64,000 nt of DNA. Source: Kiloniella laminariae. Lineage in GTDB: Bacteria > Pseudomonadota > Alphaproteobacteria > Kiloniellales > Kiloniellaceae. Position numbers and translations under genes: made by a program. Below, in pieces: positions 36,339 to 45,216 of this stretch (the first letter of the stretch is position 1; every line of letters starts with the position of its first letter). Under the pieces are notes generated by a model that did not search any database, was not told the origin of the DNA, and worked only from the letters and a program-made list of their open reading frames with translations. The stretch is from NCBI RefSeq assembly GCF_027214005.1, contig NZ_JAPWGY010000001.1, positions 868,001 through 932,000 of the forward strand, read 5' to 3'.

Positions 36339-37148
36339 ATGCCTGGAATGACCCTGCCGTGTAAATATAGCCGCACCCCGCGAGTGCTTCTGCTTTTGAG
36401 TTTTCTGACCTTGTTTCCCCTGTGGCGTACGGAAGCCACGGAACTGAAACTTGTTACCGGGAACTATCCTCCCTATACCACTGAGCAGCGTAAAGGCGGA
36501 GGCCTGGTAACAGAAGTTGTTCGGCATGTTTTTTCCCATATGGGATACGAAACCTCTGTCGATTTTCTGCCCTGGAAACGAGGATATGTTCTGGCAGAAA
36601 GGGGCGATTTTGTTGCTACCTTTCCCTATTTACGTACAAAAGAGCGAGAAGCCGCTTTTTTCTTCAGCGACCCGGTGATTGAATGGCGGAGCAAAGTGTT
36701 TGTGCACCGCAAGGCTAATATTGACTTTGAAAATCTGTCTGATCTGGCCGGGTTAACGGAATGCCTGCCGCATCATTATGGCGGACTTGAACAGCTTGAC
36801 AGGATGTATGCGGCAAACGAAATCCGTCGTATCCGGCCGCCTTTCATCAAAAGCTGCTGGCTGATGGTGCTCAAGGGGCGGGCAGATTTCTTCATTGAGG
36901 ATATCTTTGTCGCCGGGATGGCCCGACGCGAATATCTTGGTAAAGATCGGGAACAGGTTGTTGACATCGGGTCATTCGTCAGTGTCGATCTGGGGTATGT
37001 CATTTTCCCCCGAGGATTGCCCGGTTCGGAAATGAGGGTACAGAGCTTTAATCAAAGTCTGCAGGAACTGACGGATCAGGGCGAAATAGAGCAAATCGGA
37101 AATGGTTCTTTGATGCGAACAGACGGGGTGCAGGAGCTGGTTAATTGA
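36339..37148 (+). CDS. Periplasmic substrate-binding protein, SBP_bac_3 family (third copy)
   Basis: A 269-residue exported protein. Signal peptide to about residue 34 (hydrophobic core VLLLLSFLTLFPLW), mature start ELKLVTGNYPPYTT, then GGGLVTEVVRHVFSHMGYE, PWKRGYVLAERGDFVATFP and a final helix. It is a distant relative of the binding proteins at 7337 and 17543 (same type II fold, about 260 residues). A cysteine pair at CLPHHYGG and KSCWLM may form a disulfide. The exact start is uncertain (ATG 36339 or 36348; an upstream ATG at 36279 gives a longer leader). No permease is adjacent. Confidence 0.82.
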   Translation: MPGMTLPCKYSRTPRVLLLLSFLTLFPLWRTEATELKLVTGNYPPYTTEQRKGGGLVTEVVRHVFSHMGYETSVDFLPWKRGYVLAERGDFVATFPYLRTKEREAAFFFSDPVIEWRSKVFVHRKANIDFENLSDLAGLTECLPHHYGGLEQLDRMYAANEIRRIRPPFIKSCWLMVLKGRADFFIEDIFVAGMARREYLGKDREQVVDIGSFVSVDLGYVIFPRGLPGSEMRVQSFNQSLQELTDQGEIEQIGNGSLMRTDGVQELVN

Positions 37149-37300
37149 AAGCTGTGAACAGCACTTTCTTTTTTTGTGAAACCGTTTGGATTTCCTGTGC
37201 TGACCGGGCGATTCCTGTCACTCGAGCCTGCCGGAGTTAACGTCATATAAAGACATGAGAGGCTAGGATTGACCGACCAGTTCACCTTGCAAACGAAGTG

Positions 37301-38638
37301 ATGACGCGCCCAGCCAAACAGTACATTTTAAGGATGATACCCGAGGCACAGCTGATTGCCAGCCTGTGTACGGTTGTTTTTTTTCTGTTGCTCCACGGTG
37401 TTGCCATATCAGCAGAGGCAATAAGCCCGGAGGGGGAAATCAAACTGGGGATGTCAACGGCGTTGAGTGGACCTGCGGCGGATCTGGGGCAGAATATGTA
37501 CCTGGGGGTGCGCATAGGGTTGGCCGAGCAAAATGAAAAAGGGGGAATTCAAGGAAAAAAACTCCGCCTGGTTGCTCTGGATGATGGCTATGAACCCGTG
37601 CGTACTGTGCCCAATATTCATGGCCTCATTAGTGAGGAAAAGGTTCTGGCGATTATCGGGAATGTCGGGACGCCAACGGCCATTGCAGCTTTGCCAATTG
37701 TGAATGACGCCAAGGTACTGTTCTTTGCGCCCTTTACCGGGGCCGGGGGGCTGCGCAGGACCCCACCGGATCGATATGTTATCAATTACCGCGCCAGTTA
37801 TGCCCAGGAAACCTCGGCCATGGTTGAGGCCTTGATCGAACATGGGGGAGTGAAACCGGAGGAGGTCGCTTTTTTCACCCAGTGGGATTCTTATGGCGAT
37901 GCTGGATATGTCGGGGGAATTGCCGCGTTGATGCAGCATGGTCTGAGCTCGCCGTCGGCAATCACCCACGCGCGCTATGAGCGCAATACACTGGCTGTGG
38001 AAAATGCATTGGCAGATATTCTACTGGCGAACCCCAGACCGAAAGCCGTGATTATTGTTGGAGCCTATGCCCCCAGTGCACGCTTTATCCATCTGGCTCG
38101 CGATGCGGGGATAAAAGCCCTGTTTCTGAATGTTTCTTTTGTCGGCAGTGGTTCGCTGGCGCGGGAATTGACCGAAGAGCCTATGGCTATTCACGAGTAT
38201 ATGCAGGAGGGTGAAAAGGCGAGCCTGTTGACGACATTTGATATAAAACACGATGACAGTGTGGATTATTCCCGAGGGGTGATTGTGACGCAGGTTGTTC
38301 CTCATCCAAAGGACCTGTTGGTTCCAGTTGTCCGGGCGTACCACAAGGCGCTGGCAGAACATGCGCCGGGTATCCCGGAATCTTTTGGCAGTCTGGAGGG
38401 GTATATCGCGGCCCGTATCTTTATCAAAGCCCTGGAGAGCCTGAAGGAAGAGCCAACCCGGGATAATATCGTTGATGCACTTGAAAAGCTTGGGAGGTTT
38501 GATATCGGAACCGGACATACACTGTATTTCGATCCACAGCAGCATCAGGCAAGCCATGAAATCTGGCCAACAGTTTTTGTCGATGGGGAGTTCGTCCCTT
38601 TTGACTGGTCACAAATATCTTCTTTCCTTCCGCGTTGA
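37301..38638 (+). CDS. Branched-chain-type periplasmic binding protein (Peripla_BP_6)
   Basis: A 445-residue exported type I periplasmic binding protein. After a signal peptide (about 1-38) it opens EIKLGMSTALSGPAADLGQN, with GVRIGLAEQNEKGGIQGKKL, VLAIIGNVGTPTAIA and SFGSLEGYIAARIFIKALE, all typical of the LivJ-like Peripla_BP_6 family. There are no Liv permease or ATPase genes. Instead a histidine kinase starts 12 bp after its stop codon, which suggests the protein presents its ligand to that kinase rather than to a transporter (inference). Compare TorT-TorS of Escherichia coli. Confidence 0.9.
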   Translation: MTRPAKQYILRMIPEAQLIASLCTVVFFLLLHGVAISAEAISPEGEIKLGMSTALSGPAADLGQNMYLGVRIGLAEQNEKGGIQGKKLRLVALDDGYEPVRTVPNIHGLISEEKVLAIIGNVGTPTAIAALPIVNDAKVLFFAPFTGAGGLRRTPPDRYVINYRASYAQETSAMVEALIEHGGVKPEEVAFFTQWDSYGDAGYVGGIAALMQHGLSSPSAITHARYERNTLAVENALADILLANPRPKAVIIVGAYAPSARFIHLARDAGIKALFLNVSFVGSGSLARELTEEPMAIHEYMQEGEKASLLTTFDIKHDDSVDYSRGVIVTQVVPHPKDLLVPVVRAYHKALAEHAPGIPESFGSLEGYIAARIFIKALESLKEEPTRDNIVDALEKLGRFDIGTGHTLYFDPQQHQASHEIWPTVFVDGEFVPFDWSQISSFLPR

Positions 38639-38650
38639 GACGGGACGTCT

Positions 38651-40675
38651 ATGAAACCAGGGACTGATAATCTTTCTCCGAAAAAAGGATCTGCCGGATA
38701 TTCTTTATCTGGCGGAATATCTGGTTTACCGGGGGAGGCCGAGACACCGAATATGGAGGCCAGACAGGTCAACCGGATGTTATGGGCTCTGGTGGGGCTG
38801 ATTCTGGTGACAGCCCTGTCGATCAATCTTCTGATGGGATGGGGTGTTCTCAACCAACAAAAAGAACTGGCGGACCGGACAGCGGAAAAGGTCGGCTTTG
38901 CAGCACAGAGTGCCCAGATCAGACTTTTGTTCAGCCGGAGCCGGGCAACGATCAATGATATTCTTAATCCGGAGGGCGTAATCCAGCACCAGGCAGGGCC
39001 GGAGCAGGTAGAGAATTTCCGCGACAGCCTTCTGCATCTTCTGGATGGCGATGAAGATAGCGACAAGGGCGGCGGGCTGGCTTTGCGCAGTTCTGCCGAG
39101 GGCTTTGTCACCCTGCTTGACCAGGTTAACAGATGGCGCAAGGCCTATAGGCCGATCCTGAATGACATTGAAAGCAGAAAGTCGCTGGAAAAGGTCCGGG
39201 GCGAGATCACGGCCATGCACGGAATCCTGACCGCTGTTGTTGGCCGGGAGCGGATCGAGTCTGCCCGTCAGATCCAGAAATATCAGGAAGCAACAGGGGA
39301 CGAGGCGGAAAAGCTGGCCCATGAACTGGTGGATGCCCACATCCGCTACATCCGGGGAACCTGGAGCAATCTGCAGCGAGAACTGGCGGATGTACAGCGC
39401 CTGATCGAAGTCCTGTCAGGTGAAGATAACTATGATCATCTGGTTGATATCAAGGACAACAAGCTGAAACCGGCACTTGAGCGTCTGCAACGCGATATGG
39501 TCGCGCTCAATCTGGCCGGGGAAAACGGGGTTGTCTTCGGGGAAACCGAGCTGGAGGGCCTGATGAAGTCGCTTTTCGGTACGGGCTATGTGATCGATCA
39601 GCGTCATCAGACCATTCATGTCACCGGAGACGGATTTTACCCCCTGCGCCGGGATTATCTGTTCCTGCAGTTACAACGCCGAAGCCTGCAGCAAAACATG
39701 GAGGTTCTTTCCGGTAATTTTGAACGGGCCTGGGCCCGCTTTGTCCAGTTTGAACAAAATCGCCAGAAGAAGGCGGATCTCTTGTCCGGGGATGAGCTTT
39801 CCACGACCTGGATTACCGTTTCTGTTCTGAGTTTGACCGGGGCGGGGATTTTCCTGTTGCTGGTCAGTCTGATATTCCGCGAGATCAGCAAACAGGTCCG
39901 TATCCTGGCCTATCTGCGCGGTGCTGCGGAGGCATCCAACCAGGCCAAAAGCAAGTTTCTGGCGTCTATGAGCCATGAGCTGAGAACGCCCCTGAATGCG
40001 ATTATCGGTTTTTCTGAAGTAATGCAGATGAAAACCTTCGGGCCCTTGGGCAACAGCCGGTACGAGGAATATGTCCGCGATATAGGTCTTTCCGGCAAAC
40101 ACCTGCTGGATATTATCAATGATATTCTGGATATTTCCTCGATCGAGGCCGGGCGTCTGGAAATGAACGAAGCACCGTTTGATTTCAACCAGGCCTTGAA
40201 CGAGGCCCTGCAGATGGTCAAGTTCCAGGCCCAGGAAGCGCGGGTGCGGATTGAGGAAGATAGCGAAAGCGCGCCAATGCGCTTTTGGGGGGATGCCCGT
40301 CTGGTCAAGCAGATCCTGGTCAATCTGATGAGCAATGCGGTCAAGTTCACCCCGGCCAACGGATCGGTCATGCTGTCACGCTATTGGGATGAAGAAGGCC
40401 ATTTCTGCCTGGCGGTCACCGACACGGGCATCGGAATGGATGATGAGGGGCTGGTTACGGCCCTGACACCTTTTGGGATGGTCAAGGGAGCCTATGACGG
40501 CAGCAGCCGGGGCACCGGGCTTGGCCTGCCACTGGCAAAGAACATGATGGAAATGCACGGCGGCAAGATTGACATCCGCAGCAACCCCGGCGTTGGCACC
40601 GAAGTGGTGCTGATCTTCCCGGGCGAGCGTGTACTTGGCAAGGAAATCGCCCCGGCAGTAGCGATGGTGCACTAA
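38651..40675 (+). CDS. Sensor histidine kinase with long helical periplasmic domain
   Basis: A 674-residue kinase. Transmembrane helix 1 is at 43-63, helix 2 at about 386-410. The roughly 320-residue periplasmic part is helical and charged, like the helical bundles of TorS-type sensors. HisKA has MSHELRTPLNAIIGF (His442). The HATPase has NLMSNAVKF, DTGIGM and GTGLGLPLAKNMMEMHGG; the lid LTPFGMVKG is of the DivJ/PleC-like kind. No receiver domain follows. Co-location with the binding protein gene 12 bp upstream indicates a ligand-sensing pair; the response regulator must be elsewhere. Confidence 0.92.
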   Translation: MKPGTDNLSPKKGSAGYSLSGGISGLPGEAETPNMEARQVNRMLWALVGLILVTALSINLLMGWGVLNQQKELADRTAEKVGFAAQSAQIRLLFSRSRATINDILNPEGVIQHQAGPEQVENFRDSLLHLLDGDEDSDKGGGLALRSSAEGFVTLLDQVNRWRKAYRPILNDIESRKSLEKVRGEITAMHGILTAVVGRERIESARQIQKYQEATGDEAEKLAHELVDAHIRYIRGTWSNLQRELADVQRLIEVLSGEDNYDHLVDIKDNKLKPALERLQRDMVALNLAGENGVVFGETELEGLMKSLFGTGYVIDQRHQTIHVTGDGFYPLRRDYLFLQLQRRSLQQNMEVLSGNFERAWARFVQFEQNRQKKADLLSGDELSTTWITVSVLSLTGAGIFLLLVSLIFREISKQVRILAYLRGAAEASNQAKSKFLASMSHELRTPLNAIIGFSEVMQMKTFGPLGNSRYEEYVRDIGLSGKHLLDIINDILDISSIEAGRLEMNEAPFDFNQALNEALQMVKFQAQEARVRIEEDSESAPMRFWGDARLVKQILVNLMSNAVKFTPANGSVMLSRYWDEEGHFCLAVTDTGIGMDDEGLVTALTPFGMVKGAYDGSSRGTGLGLPLAKNMMEMHGGKIDIRSNPGVGTEVVLIFPGERVLGKEIAPAVAMVH

Positions 40676-40825
40676 TGCTTTACTCAGCAGGGGCCACAGG
40701 TGACGGAGTAGCGGCCGGGCCGAGGCTGAGGACAGCGGCCATGGTTTGGCCTAGTTTGGTCTGGTCTAGTTTGTCCTAATCAGGCCTGATCAGGCTTTAT
40801 GCTCCAGCTGGACAGTCAAAAGAGA

Positions 40826-40875
40826 AACAGGGCAGATCTATTGATTACAGGCTTTACATCTAAACCTGCCCTGTT
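40826..40875. terminator. Candidate bidirectional terminator between convergent genes
   Basis: Arms AACAGGGCAG (40826-40835) and CTGCCCTGTT (40866-40875) enclose a 30-nt loop, between the kinase and the permease. The same spacer has a perfect 12-bp palindrome ATCAGGCCTGAT (40779-40790) and short CTAGTTTGG-like repeats. Confidence 0.4.
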
Positions 40876-40895
40876 GGTAAACCTGTCCTGATGGC

Positions 40896-41885
40896 CTAGA
40901 TGACAAAGAGGTTGAAGGTAAAGCCGCCGATTACGGCCATGCTGAAGATCACCAGTAAAAAAGCAAGCATCAAGGGCCAGTAAAACAGGCGTTTGAGCAA
41001 AATCATTTCCGGCAGGCTGGCACCACCGCTTCCGATGACCAGCGCGATGATCGCCCCCATGCTGACGCCCTTGGCGAGAAAAGACCCCACCAGGGGAAGC
41101 AATGCCGTCACCCTGATATAGAGCGGGATACCGACAAGTGCTGCTGTGGGGATGGCAACGGGATTATCTGCACCTGCGACTTCGGCAAAAAAATCAGCAG
41201 GGACAAAGCCGTGGACCAAAGCCCCGATTGCCATGGCAACGAGCATAAAGGGAAACATGGTGCGAAAGAGAGACCAGGTCTCTTTCCAGGCTTTTTGCCA
41301 GAGGGTTGGCTCCTGTTTCTTTGGGCCTCCACAGCAGGATACTTCCTGACTTGTTGCACAACCGGTGTTGCAGCCTGAAGAATTGGTCTGGAGCATTTCC
41401 TGTTTGATGTAACGCTCAAAGCCAAAAAACTGTAACAGAACCCCGGCGATGATGGAGGCACTGAGAGCCAGGGCTGCGTAGCACAGGGTGATTTTTAGCC
41501 CTAATACCGGAATAAACAGCACGATAACAATCGGATTGAGCAGAGGGGATGTGAACAAAAAGGTCATGGTCGGACCAAATCCGGCCCGTGCTTTTAACAG
41601 TCCGATTAACATTGGAATGGTTGAGCAGCTGCAGAACGGCGTTGCGGCACCCAGCGCGGCGGCAGTCAGATAGCCCCGCCCCTTACGTCCGCCCAATAGC
41701 TTTTGTATTTTCTCGGCGGGCAATTTTTGGTTGATCAGGGCAACGGCGTAGCTGATGACGATAAACAGAAATGTTAATTCGCCGAACAGGATTACGAACA
41801 TTTCTGCACTGTCCATCAGCATGGTCTGAGTTTCAGGACTTGCCAGCAGGCCTTCAAGGTCGTCGTACATAGTTTTATTTTCCAT
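40896..41885 (-). CDS. ArsP_1/DUF318 family permease
   Basis: A 329-residue inner-membrane protein with two bundles of four to five helices. The family signature is ATPFCSCSTIPMLIGLLKA after the third helix and a second similar loop in the C-terminal half (TAALVGIPLYIRVTALLPLV). The central cytoplasmic loop is unusually cysteine-rich: SSGCNTGCATSQEVSCCGG (about 169-187), which could bind a metal or metalloid. Family members include the ArsP exporter of trivalent organoarsenicals; other members have unknown cargo. Two palindromes upstream suggest ArsR-type control. It converges with the kinase gene. Confidence 0.85.
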   Translation of the reverse strand: MENKTMYDDLEGLLASPETQTMLMDSAEMFVILFGELTFLFIVISYAVALINQKLPAEKIQKLLGGRKGRGYLTAAALGAATPFCSCSTIPMLIGLLKARAGFGPTMTFLFTSPLLNPIVIVLFIPVLGLKITLCYAALALSASIIAGVLLQFFGFERYIKQEMLQTNSSGCNTGCATSQEVSCCGGPKKQEPTLWQKAWKETWSLFRTMFPFMLVAMAIGALVHGFVPADFFAEVAGADNPVAIPTAALVGIPLYIRVTALLPLVGSFLAKGVSMGAIIALVIGSGGASLPEMILLKRLFYWPLMLAFLLVIFSMAVIGGFTFNLFVI

Positions 41886-41905
41886 ATTTCCGGTATTATG
41901 GAAAT
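41886..41905. promoter_or_regulatory. Palindrome at the permease start codon
   Basis: ATTTCC-N8-GGAAAT abuts the ATG of the permease gene and overlaps its ribosome-binding region. A repressor bound here would block initiation. It resembles the larger palindrome at 41938. Confidence 0.4.
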
Positions 41906-41937
41906 ACTATGGTTTTGAATAGTGCGGTTGTCAATGA

Positions 41938-41957
41938 ATTTCGAATAATATCGAAAT
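41938..41957. promoter_or_regulatory. ArsR-like operator candidate
   Basis: ATTTCGA-ATAATA-TCGAAAT is a 7-bp dyad with an AT-rich core, 53 bp upstream of the permease start. The form agrees with ArsR/SmtB family sites. No arsR gene lies in the window, so the regulator would act in trans. The remaining spacer up to 42133 (in the 358-bp gap 41886-42243) contains no gene. Confidence 0.45.
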
Positions 41958-42133
41958 AAGGTTTTCTGAATGCTTTTTAAGGCAATGCTTTTTCAGGGAG
42001 TTCTTTTCAGGGAAGCGGAAAGAACCGGGGAGGGTTCCGGTGTTGGTTTCTTCCACCTTCGGTGCAGGGGCAGGGCTGAAGTCCTGGAGGGCCATGGCAA
42101 ATATATCCAGGACCAGCCTATTCAAAACCCGGC

Positions 42134-42167
42134 CTATCCAGGGCCGGATATATTCGAGGCCGGATAG
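42134..42167 (-). terminator. Hairpin downstream of the FtrA gene, possible terminator
   Basis: CTATCC and GGCC pair with GGCC and GGATAG around a 12-nt loop, followed on the minus strand by GGGTTTTG. It lies about 77 nt beyond the stop codon. Confidence 0.4.
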
Positions 42168-42243
42168 ATCAAGGATCTGAATGACAGGGGGACAGTAAAG
42201 CAATACCCGGTGTATCTCTGTATGATTCCAGAGGTTAAAGGCC

Positions 42244-43461
42244 TTAACGGTTGGGGGCGGTTTCTTTCTGGGCGAAGCGTTTGCGATAGGCGGCGGGGGA
42301 GGTGCCGACCAGCTTGCGGAAGGCAACACGAAAGGTTTCGAGCGAGCGATAGCCGCACTGTTCGGCAATGTCCTCCAGCGCAGAGCGCGAGGTCTCAAGC
42401 ATCTGCTGTGCCCGGTACATGCGTTCGCGCTGCAGCCAGGTCATGGGCGGGCTGCCGACAGTTTCGCAAAAGCGGCGCAGGAAGGTACGCTCGCTCATGG
42501 CGGCACGTTTGGCCAGCGCGGACATATCCAGCGGTTCTGACAGGTGATCCCGGGCCCAGTCCATCACCTCGCTCATGTTCTGGCCGGGGCGTTGCTGGAT
42601 CGGCGCGGCGACATACTGGGCCTGTCCGCCGTCGCGATGCGGCGGAGTGACCAGCCGACGGGCCACGGTATTGGCAACCGCACTGCCAAAATCCCGGCGC
42701 ACCAGATGCAGACAGGCGTCAATCCCGGCGGCGCTGCCTGCCGAGGTGATCACTGATCCTTCATCGACATAGAGCACGTCTTCTTCGACCTGCAGATCGG
42801 GAAAGCGTTGCTTGAGAAGCGGCATGTGGCGCCAGTGGGTAGTGGCGCGTTTGTCTTGCAGGATACCCGACGCGGCGAGGACAAAAACGCCCGAGCAGAT
42901 CGAGAGACAGCGCGCCCCGCGTTCTGAGGCCGCCGCAATTGCCGCGAGCAAAGCCGCCGGGGGCTGTTCGGCCCGGTCGCGCCAGCCGGGCATGATGATG
43001 GTGCGGGCCTGCTGCAACAACTCCAGCCCGGCATCGGCCTCGACCGTGATGCCACCCGTGGCCCGGAGCTTTTTCCCTTCGGCGCTGACCACGGCAAAGC
43101 GGTACCAGGGAAAGTCGAATTCCGGTCTGGCGAGGCCAAAGACCTCGACCGCGATGCCGAATTCAAAGGTGCAGAGGCCATCATAGGCAATCACCACGAC
43201 AAGGCCGGGGTCTGCTCGTGTCGGGTTTTCCGGGTCGGGATCAGGTGGTTCGACCGGGGGAGTGATTGGGGGTTCGCCGATCTCTTCCGGGCTGACGGTG
43301 CGGGGTGCGGGAGTATCCGGATAATCTGGACAGTCAGGATGTTCAGGACAGTCCGGGTGCTCGGGGGCTGAAGGCATGGGCAAAGGCTCTGCAGGTTGGG
43401 GCCGGGGAGGGAGGAAATCACCTGATGACATGTTTGGCGAAATATTACCAGTCTTTGTCAT
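42244..43461 (-). CDS. ftrA: FtrA/GlxA family AraC-type regulator
   Basis: A 405-residue transcription factor. The core begins LVVVIAYDGLCTFEFGIAVEVFGL (split as LVVVIAYDGL and CTFEFGIAVEVFGL), a DJ-1/PfpI-like domain of about 165 residues with ARTIIMPGW and CLSICSGVFVLAASGIL, and ends with a two-helix-turn-helix AraC domain (MSEVMDWARDHL to SPAAYRKRF). An unusual 85-residue proline-rich N-terminal extension with PEHPDCPEHPDCPDYPDTP precedes the core; it makes the start uncertain (TTG 43470, ATG 43461 or ATG 43431). It is divergent from a rhodanese gene, the usual FtrA neighbour and probable target. Confidence 0.88.
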   Translation of the reverse strand: MTKTGNISPNMSSGDFLPPRPQPAEPLPMPSAPEHPDCPEHPDCPDYPDTPAPRTVSPEEIGEPPITPPVEPPDPDPENPTRADPGLVVVIAYDGLCTFEFGIAVEVFGLARPEFDFPWYRFAVVSAEGKKLRATGGITVEADAGLELLQQARTIIMPGWRDRAEQPPAALLAAIAAASERGARCLSICSGVFVLAASGILQDKRATTHWRHMPLLKQRFPDLQVEEDVLYVDEGSVITSAGSAAGIDACLHLVRRDFGSAVANTVARRLVTPPHRDGGQAQYVAAPIQQRPGQNMSEVMDWARDHLSEPLDMSALAKRAAMSERTFLRRFCETVGSPPMTWLQRERMYRAQQMLETSRSALEDIAEQCGYRSLETFRVAFRKLVGTSPAAYRKRFAQKETAPNR

Positions 43462-43541
43462 TAACGCCAATGGTGTGTTTTTGCGAACCGGGTTTATATG
43501 GGGCAGTCAAATCTGACAGACACGTTCACACCAGGGAGTTT

Positions 43542-43991
43542 ATGATGACCAGTTCCGTAACCCAGACACCAGCCGCCGCATCCGATCTGGCCCGGCACCA
43601 TTTTGAAGCCATGCTGAGCTTTGAGACCGATTGCTGGGATGTACATGAAAGCCTGGGCGCTGCGGCACAGGCCGGGGTGGAACCGGACTTTATCCTGGTC
43701 GATGTACGTGGTCCTGAAATGTATGCCAAAGGCCATGTCCCCGGTGCGATCAACCTGTTGCACGGCAAGATGATCGGCTCGCGTATGGCCAAATTCCCCA
43801 AGGATAAACTTTTTGTCGTCTATTGCGCCGGGCCACATTGCAATGGCGCGAACAAGGCGGCGGTGCGACTGGCGCGGCTGGGCCTGCCCGTCAAGATGAT
43901 GATCGGCGGGATCACCGGCTGGCTTGATGAGGGCTTTGATTTGAGTGAGGCTGCGGCGCCTGAGGTCGTGGGTCAGGCCGCGGGTGCCTGA
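43542..43991 (+). CDS. Rhodanese-domain protein
   Basis: A 149-residue single-domain sulfurtransferase. The motif DFILVDVRGPEMYAKGHVPG (48-67) is the substrate-side CH2A block, and YCAGPHCNGANKA carries the catalytic Cys95. The rest of the domain ends GGITGWLDEGFD. Rhodaneses move sulfane sulfur to cyanide or protein partners. The gene has AGGGAG before ATG 43542, faces ftrA across 80 bp, and its stop overlaps the start of the next gene region (TGAGATG). Control by FtrA is inferred. Confidence 0.88.
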   Translation: MMTSSVTQTPAAASDLARHHFEAMLSFETDCWDVHESLGAAAQAGVEPDFILVDVRGPEMYAKGHVPGAINLLHGKMIGSRMAKFPKDKLFVVYCAGPHCNGANKAAVRLARLGLPVKMMIGGITGWLDEGFDLSEAAAPEVVGQAAGA

Positions 43992-43992
43992 G

Positions 43993-44613
43993 ATGCCCGA
44001 AATGCCAGAGGTATCTGAAAGCCTCAGTCCGAATGAACTCGAGGTACCCGTGGTACCCGAGATGCCCGTGGCTCCTGTGATACGCCGCGCAGGAGTTGCG
44101 GATATCCCGGTTCTTGCCGATCTCTGCGCGGCCCATGCCGCCTTTGAACAGGCCGGGTTTGACGCCACCCATTTTACCGCGGGGATTGCTGCGGCGCTTC
44201 TGCCTCCGCCGCAATACGCAGGAGAGATAACGACAGAGCAGGAGGGGCAAGGGGAGAGGTGTAGGGCGGATCCAGCGTTTGCCTCCCCCTGGCCCCGGTT
44301 GCTGGTCTATCTTCTGTTTTGCGGGAAAGAGGCGGCGGGGTACCTTGCGCTCTCGCGCGAGTTTTCAACCTGGCGGGCCAGCGACTATCTGCATATGGAT
44401 TGTCTCTTCGTCCGCCAGGCATACCGCGGACGGGGACTGGGGCGCAGGCTGTTCAATGTTGCCTTGGAAGAAGTCCGTGAACAGGGGCTGGAGAGGCTGG
44501 AATGGCAAACCCCGGACTGGAACGACCCGGCGATCAGATTTTACCGGGAGCTAGGCGCCAGGGGGAAAAACAAGGTCCGCTTTTCGATCAGTCAGGCGCC
44601 TGTATCGCCATGA
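43993..44613 (+). CDS. GNAT-family N-acetyltransferase
   Basis: A 206-residue protein. After a low-complexity start (MPEMPEVSE-like repeats and VPVVPEMPVAP) comes an acetyltransferase fold: VIRRAGVADIPVLADLC, LHMDCLFVRQAYRGRGLGRRL with the acyl-CoA binding loop Q-A-Y-R-G-R-G-L-G, and WQTPDWNDPAIRFYRELGA. The substrate is unknown. I start it at ATG 43993, one base after the rhodanese stop (TGAG-ATG), which implies translational coupling; a longer reading would overlap the rhodanese. The middle of the protein (about 75-105) has an inserted, less ordered segment. Confidence 0.8.
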   Translation: MPEMPEVSESLSPNELEVPVVPEMPVAPVIRRAGVADIPVLADLCAAHAAFEQAGFDATHFTAGIAAALLPPPQYAGEITTEQEGQGERCRADPAFASPWPRLLVYLLFCGKEAAGYLALSREFSTWRASDYLHMDCLFVRQAYRGRGLGRRLFNVALEEVREQGLERLEWQTPDWNDPAIRFYRELGARGKNKVRFSISQAPVSP

Positions 44614-44634
44614 AAGTAATTTTTGTCTCTCCGC

Positions 44635-45216
44635 CTATTCGATCACGTCGCCTATACAGTTTACCAGGAGGTGATTGTTTCCAGAGAAACTTTCTATCAT
44701 TGCATTCATAAAATTCGTTTCATCAAGCCTGTCTTCAATGAATTTGAAGTTTGCATGTTCCACCAGCATTGTTAGCAAGGTTAGCTGGCAGCGTCCATTG
44801 CCTTCACGGAAGGGATGAACGGCATTGATTTCTGATAGATAATGGGCAGCGCGTTCCGAAAAATGGTTCTTGTCGGTGCTGTTTGACAGGTAGTTTTCTT
44901 TGGCCAGATCTGTGAATATTTTTTCCATGTAAGTATCAATATACTCGGGAAAACAAAACCAGTTCTCGCCTTTCCCGGTTCTGATCTCGCGTATTTTGCC
45001 AGCCCATTCATAAACATCCTGAAAAAAATGAAAATGAATGTCACGGTAATGGGCGTAATCCAGATTACCAACCGGAAGATCTTCCTCGGAACGGGTCAGA
45101 AACATCAATTGTTCAAACTGGTCGAGTTCGTCTTGCTCGGTCAGGTCTGCCTTGTTTCGGAGGACGTCTGAATCAGGATAACAAAGGGGATCTTTGACAG
45201 AGTTATATCGGCTCAT
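44635..45216 (-). CDS. fic: Fic-domain toxin with altered Fic motif
   Basis: A 193-residue Fic protein: CYPDSDVLRNKADLT at the start, YRDIHFHFFQDVYEWAGKIREI, and the active site HPFREGNGRCQL (His134, Glu138, Asn140, Arg142). In AMP-transferring Fic enzymes the motif ends in a second Arg that touches the ATP gamma-phosphate; here that position is Leu145. Most other features are typical of class I toxins such as VbhT. The gene overlaps the antitoxin stop by four bases (ATGA), so they are coupled. AMPylation of DNA gyrase/topoisomerase IV is the known target of related toxins; the present one may act differently. Confidence 0.88.
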   Translation of the reverse strand: MSRYNSVKDPLCYPDSDVLRNKADLTEQDELDQFEQLMFLTRSEEDLPVGNLDYAHYRDIHFHFFQDVYEWAGKIREIRTGKGENWFCFPEYIDTYMEKIFTDLAKENYLSNSTDKNHFSERAAHYLSEINAVHPFREGNGRCQLTLLTMLVEHANFKFIEDRLDETNFMNAMIESFSGNNHLLVNCIGDVIE

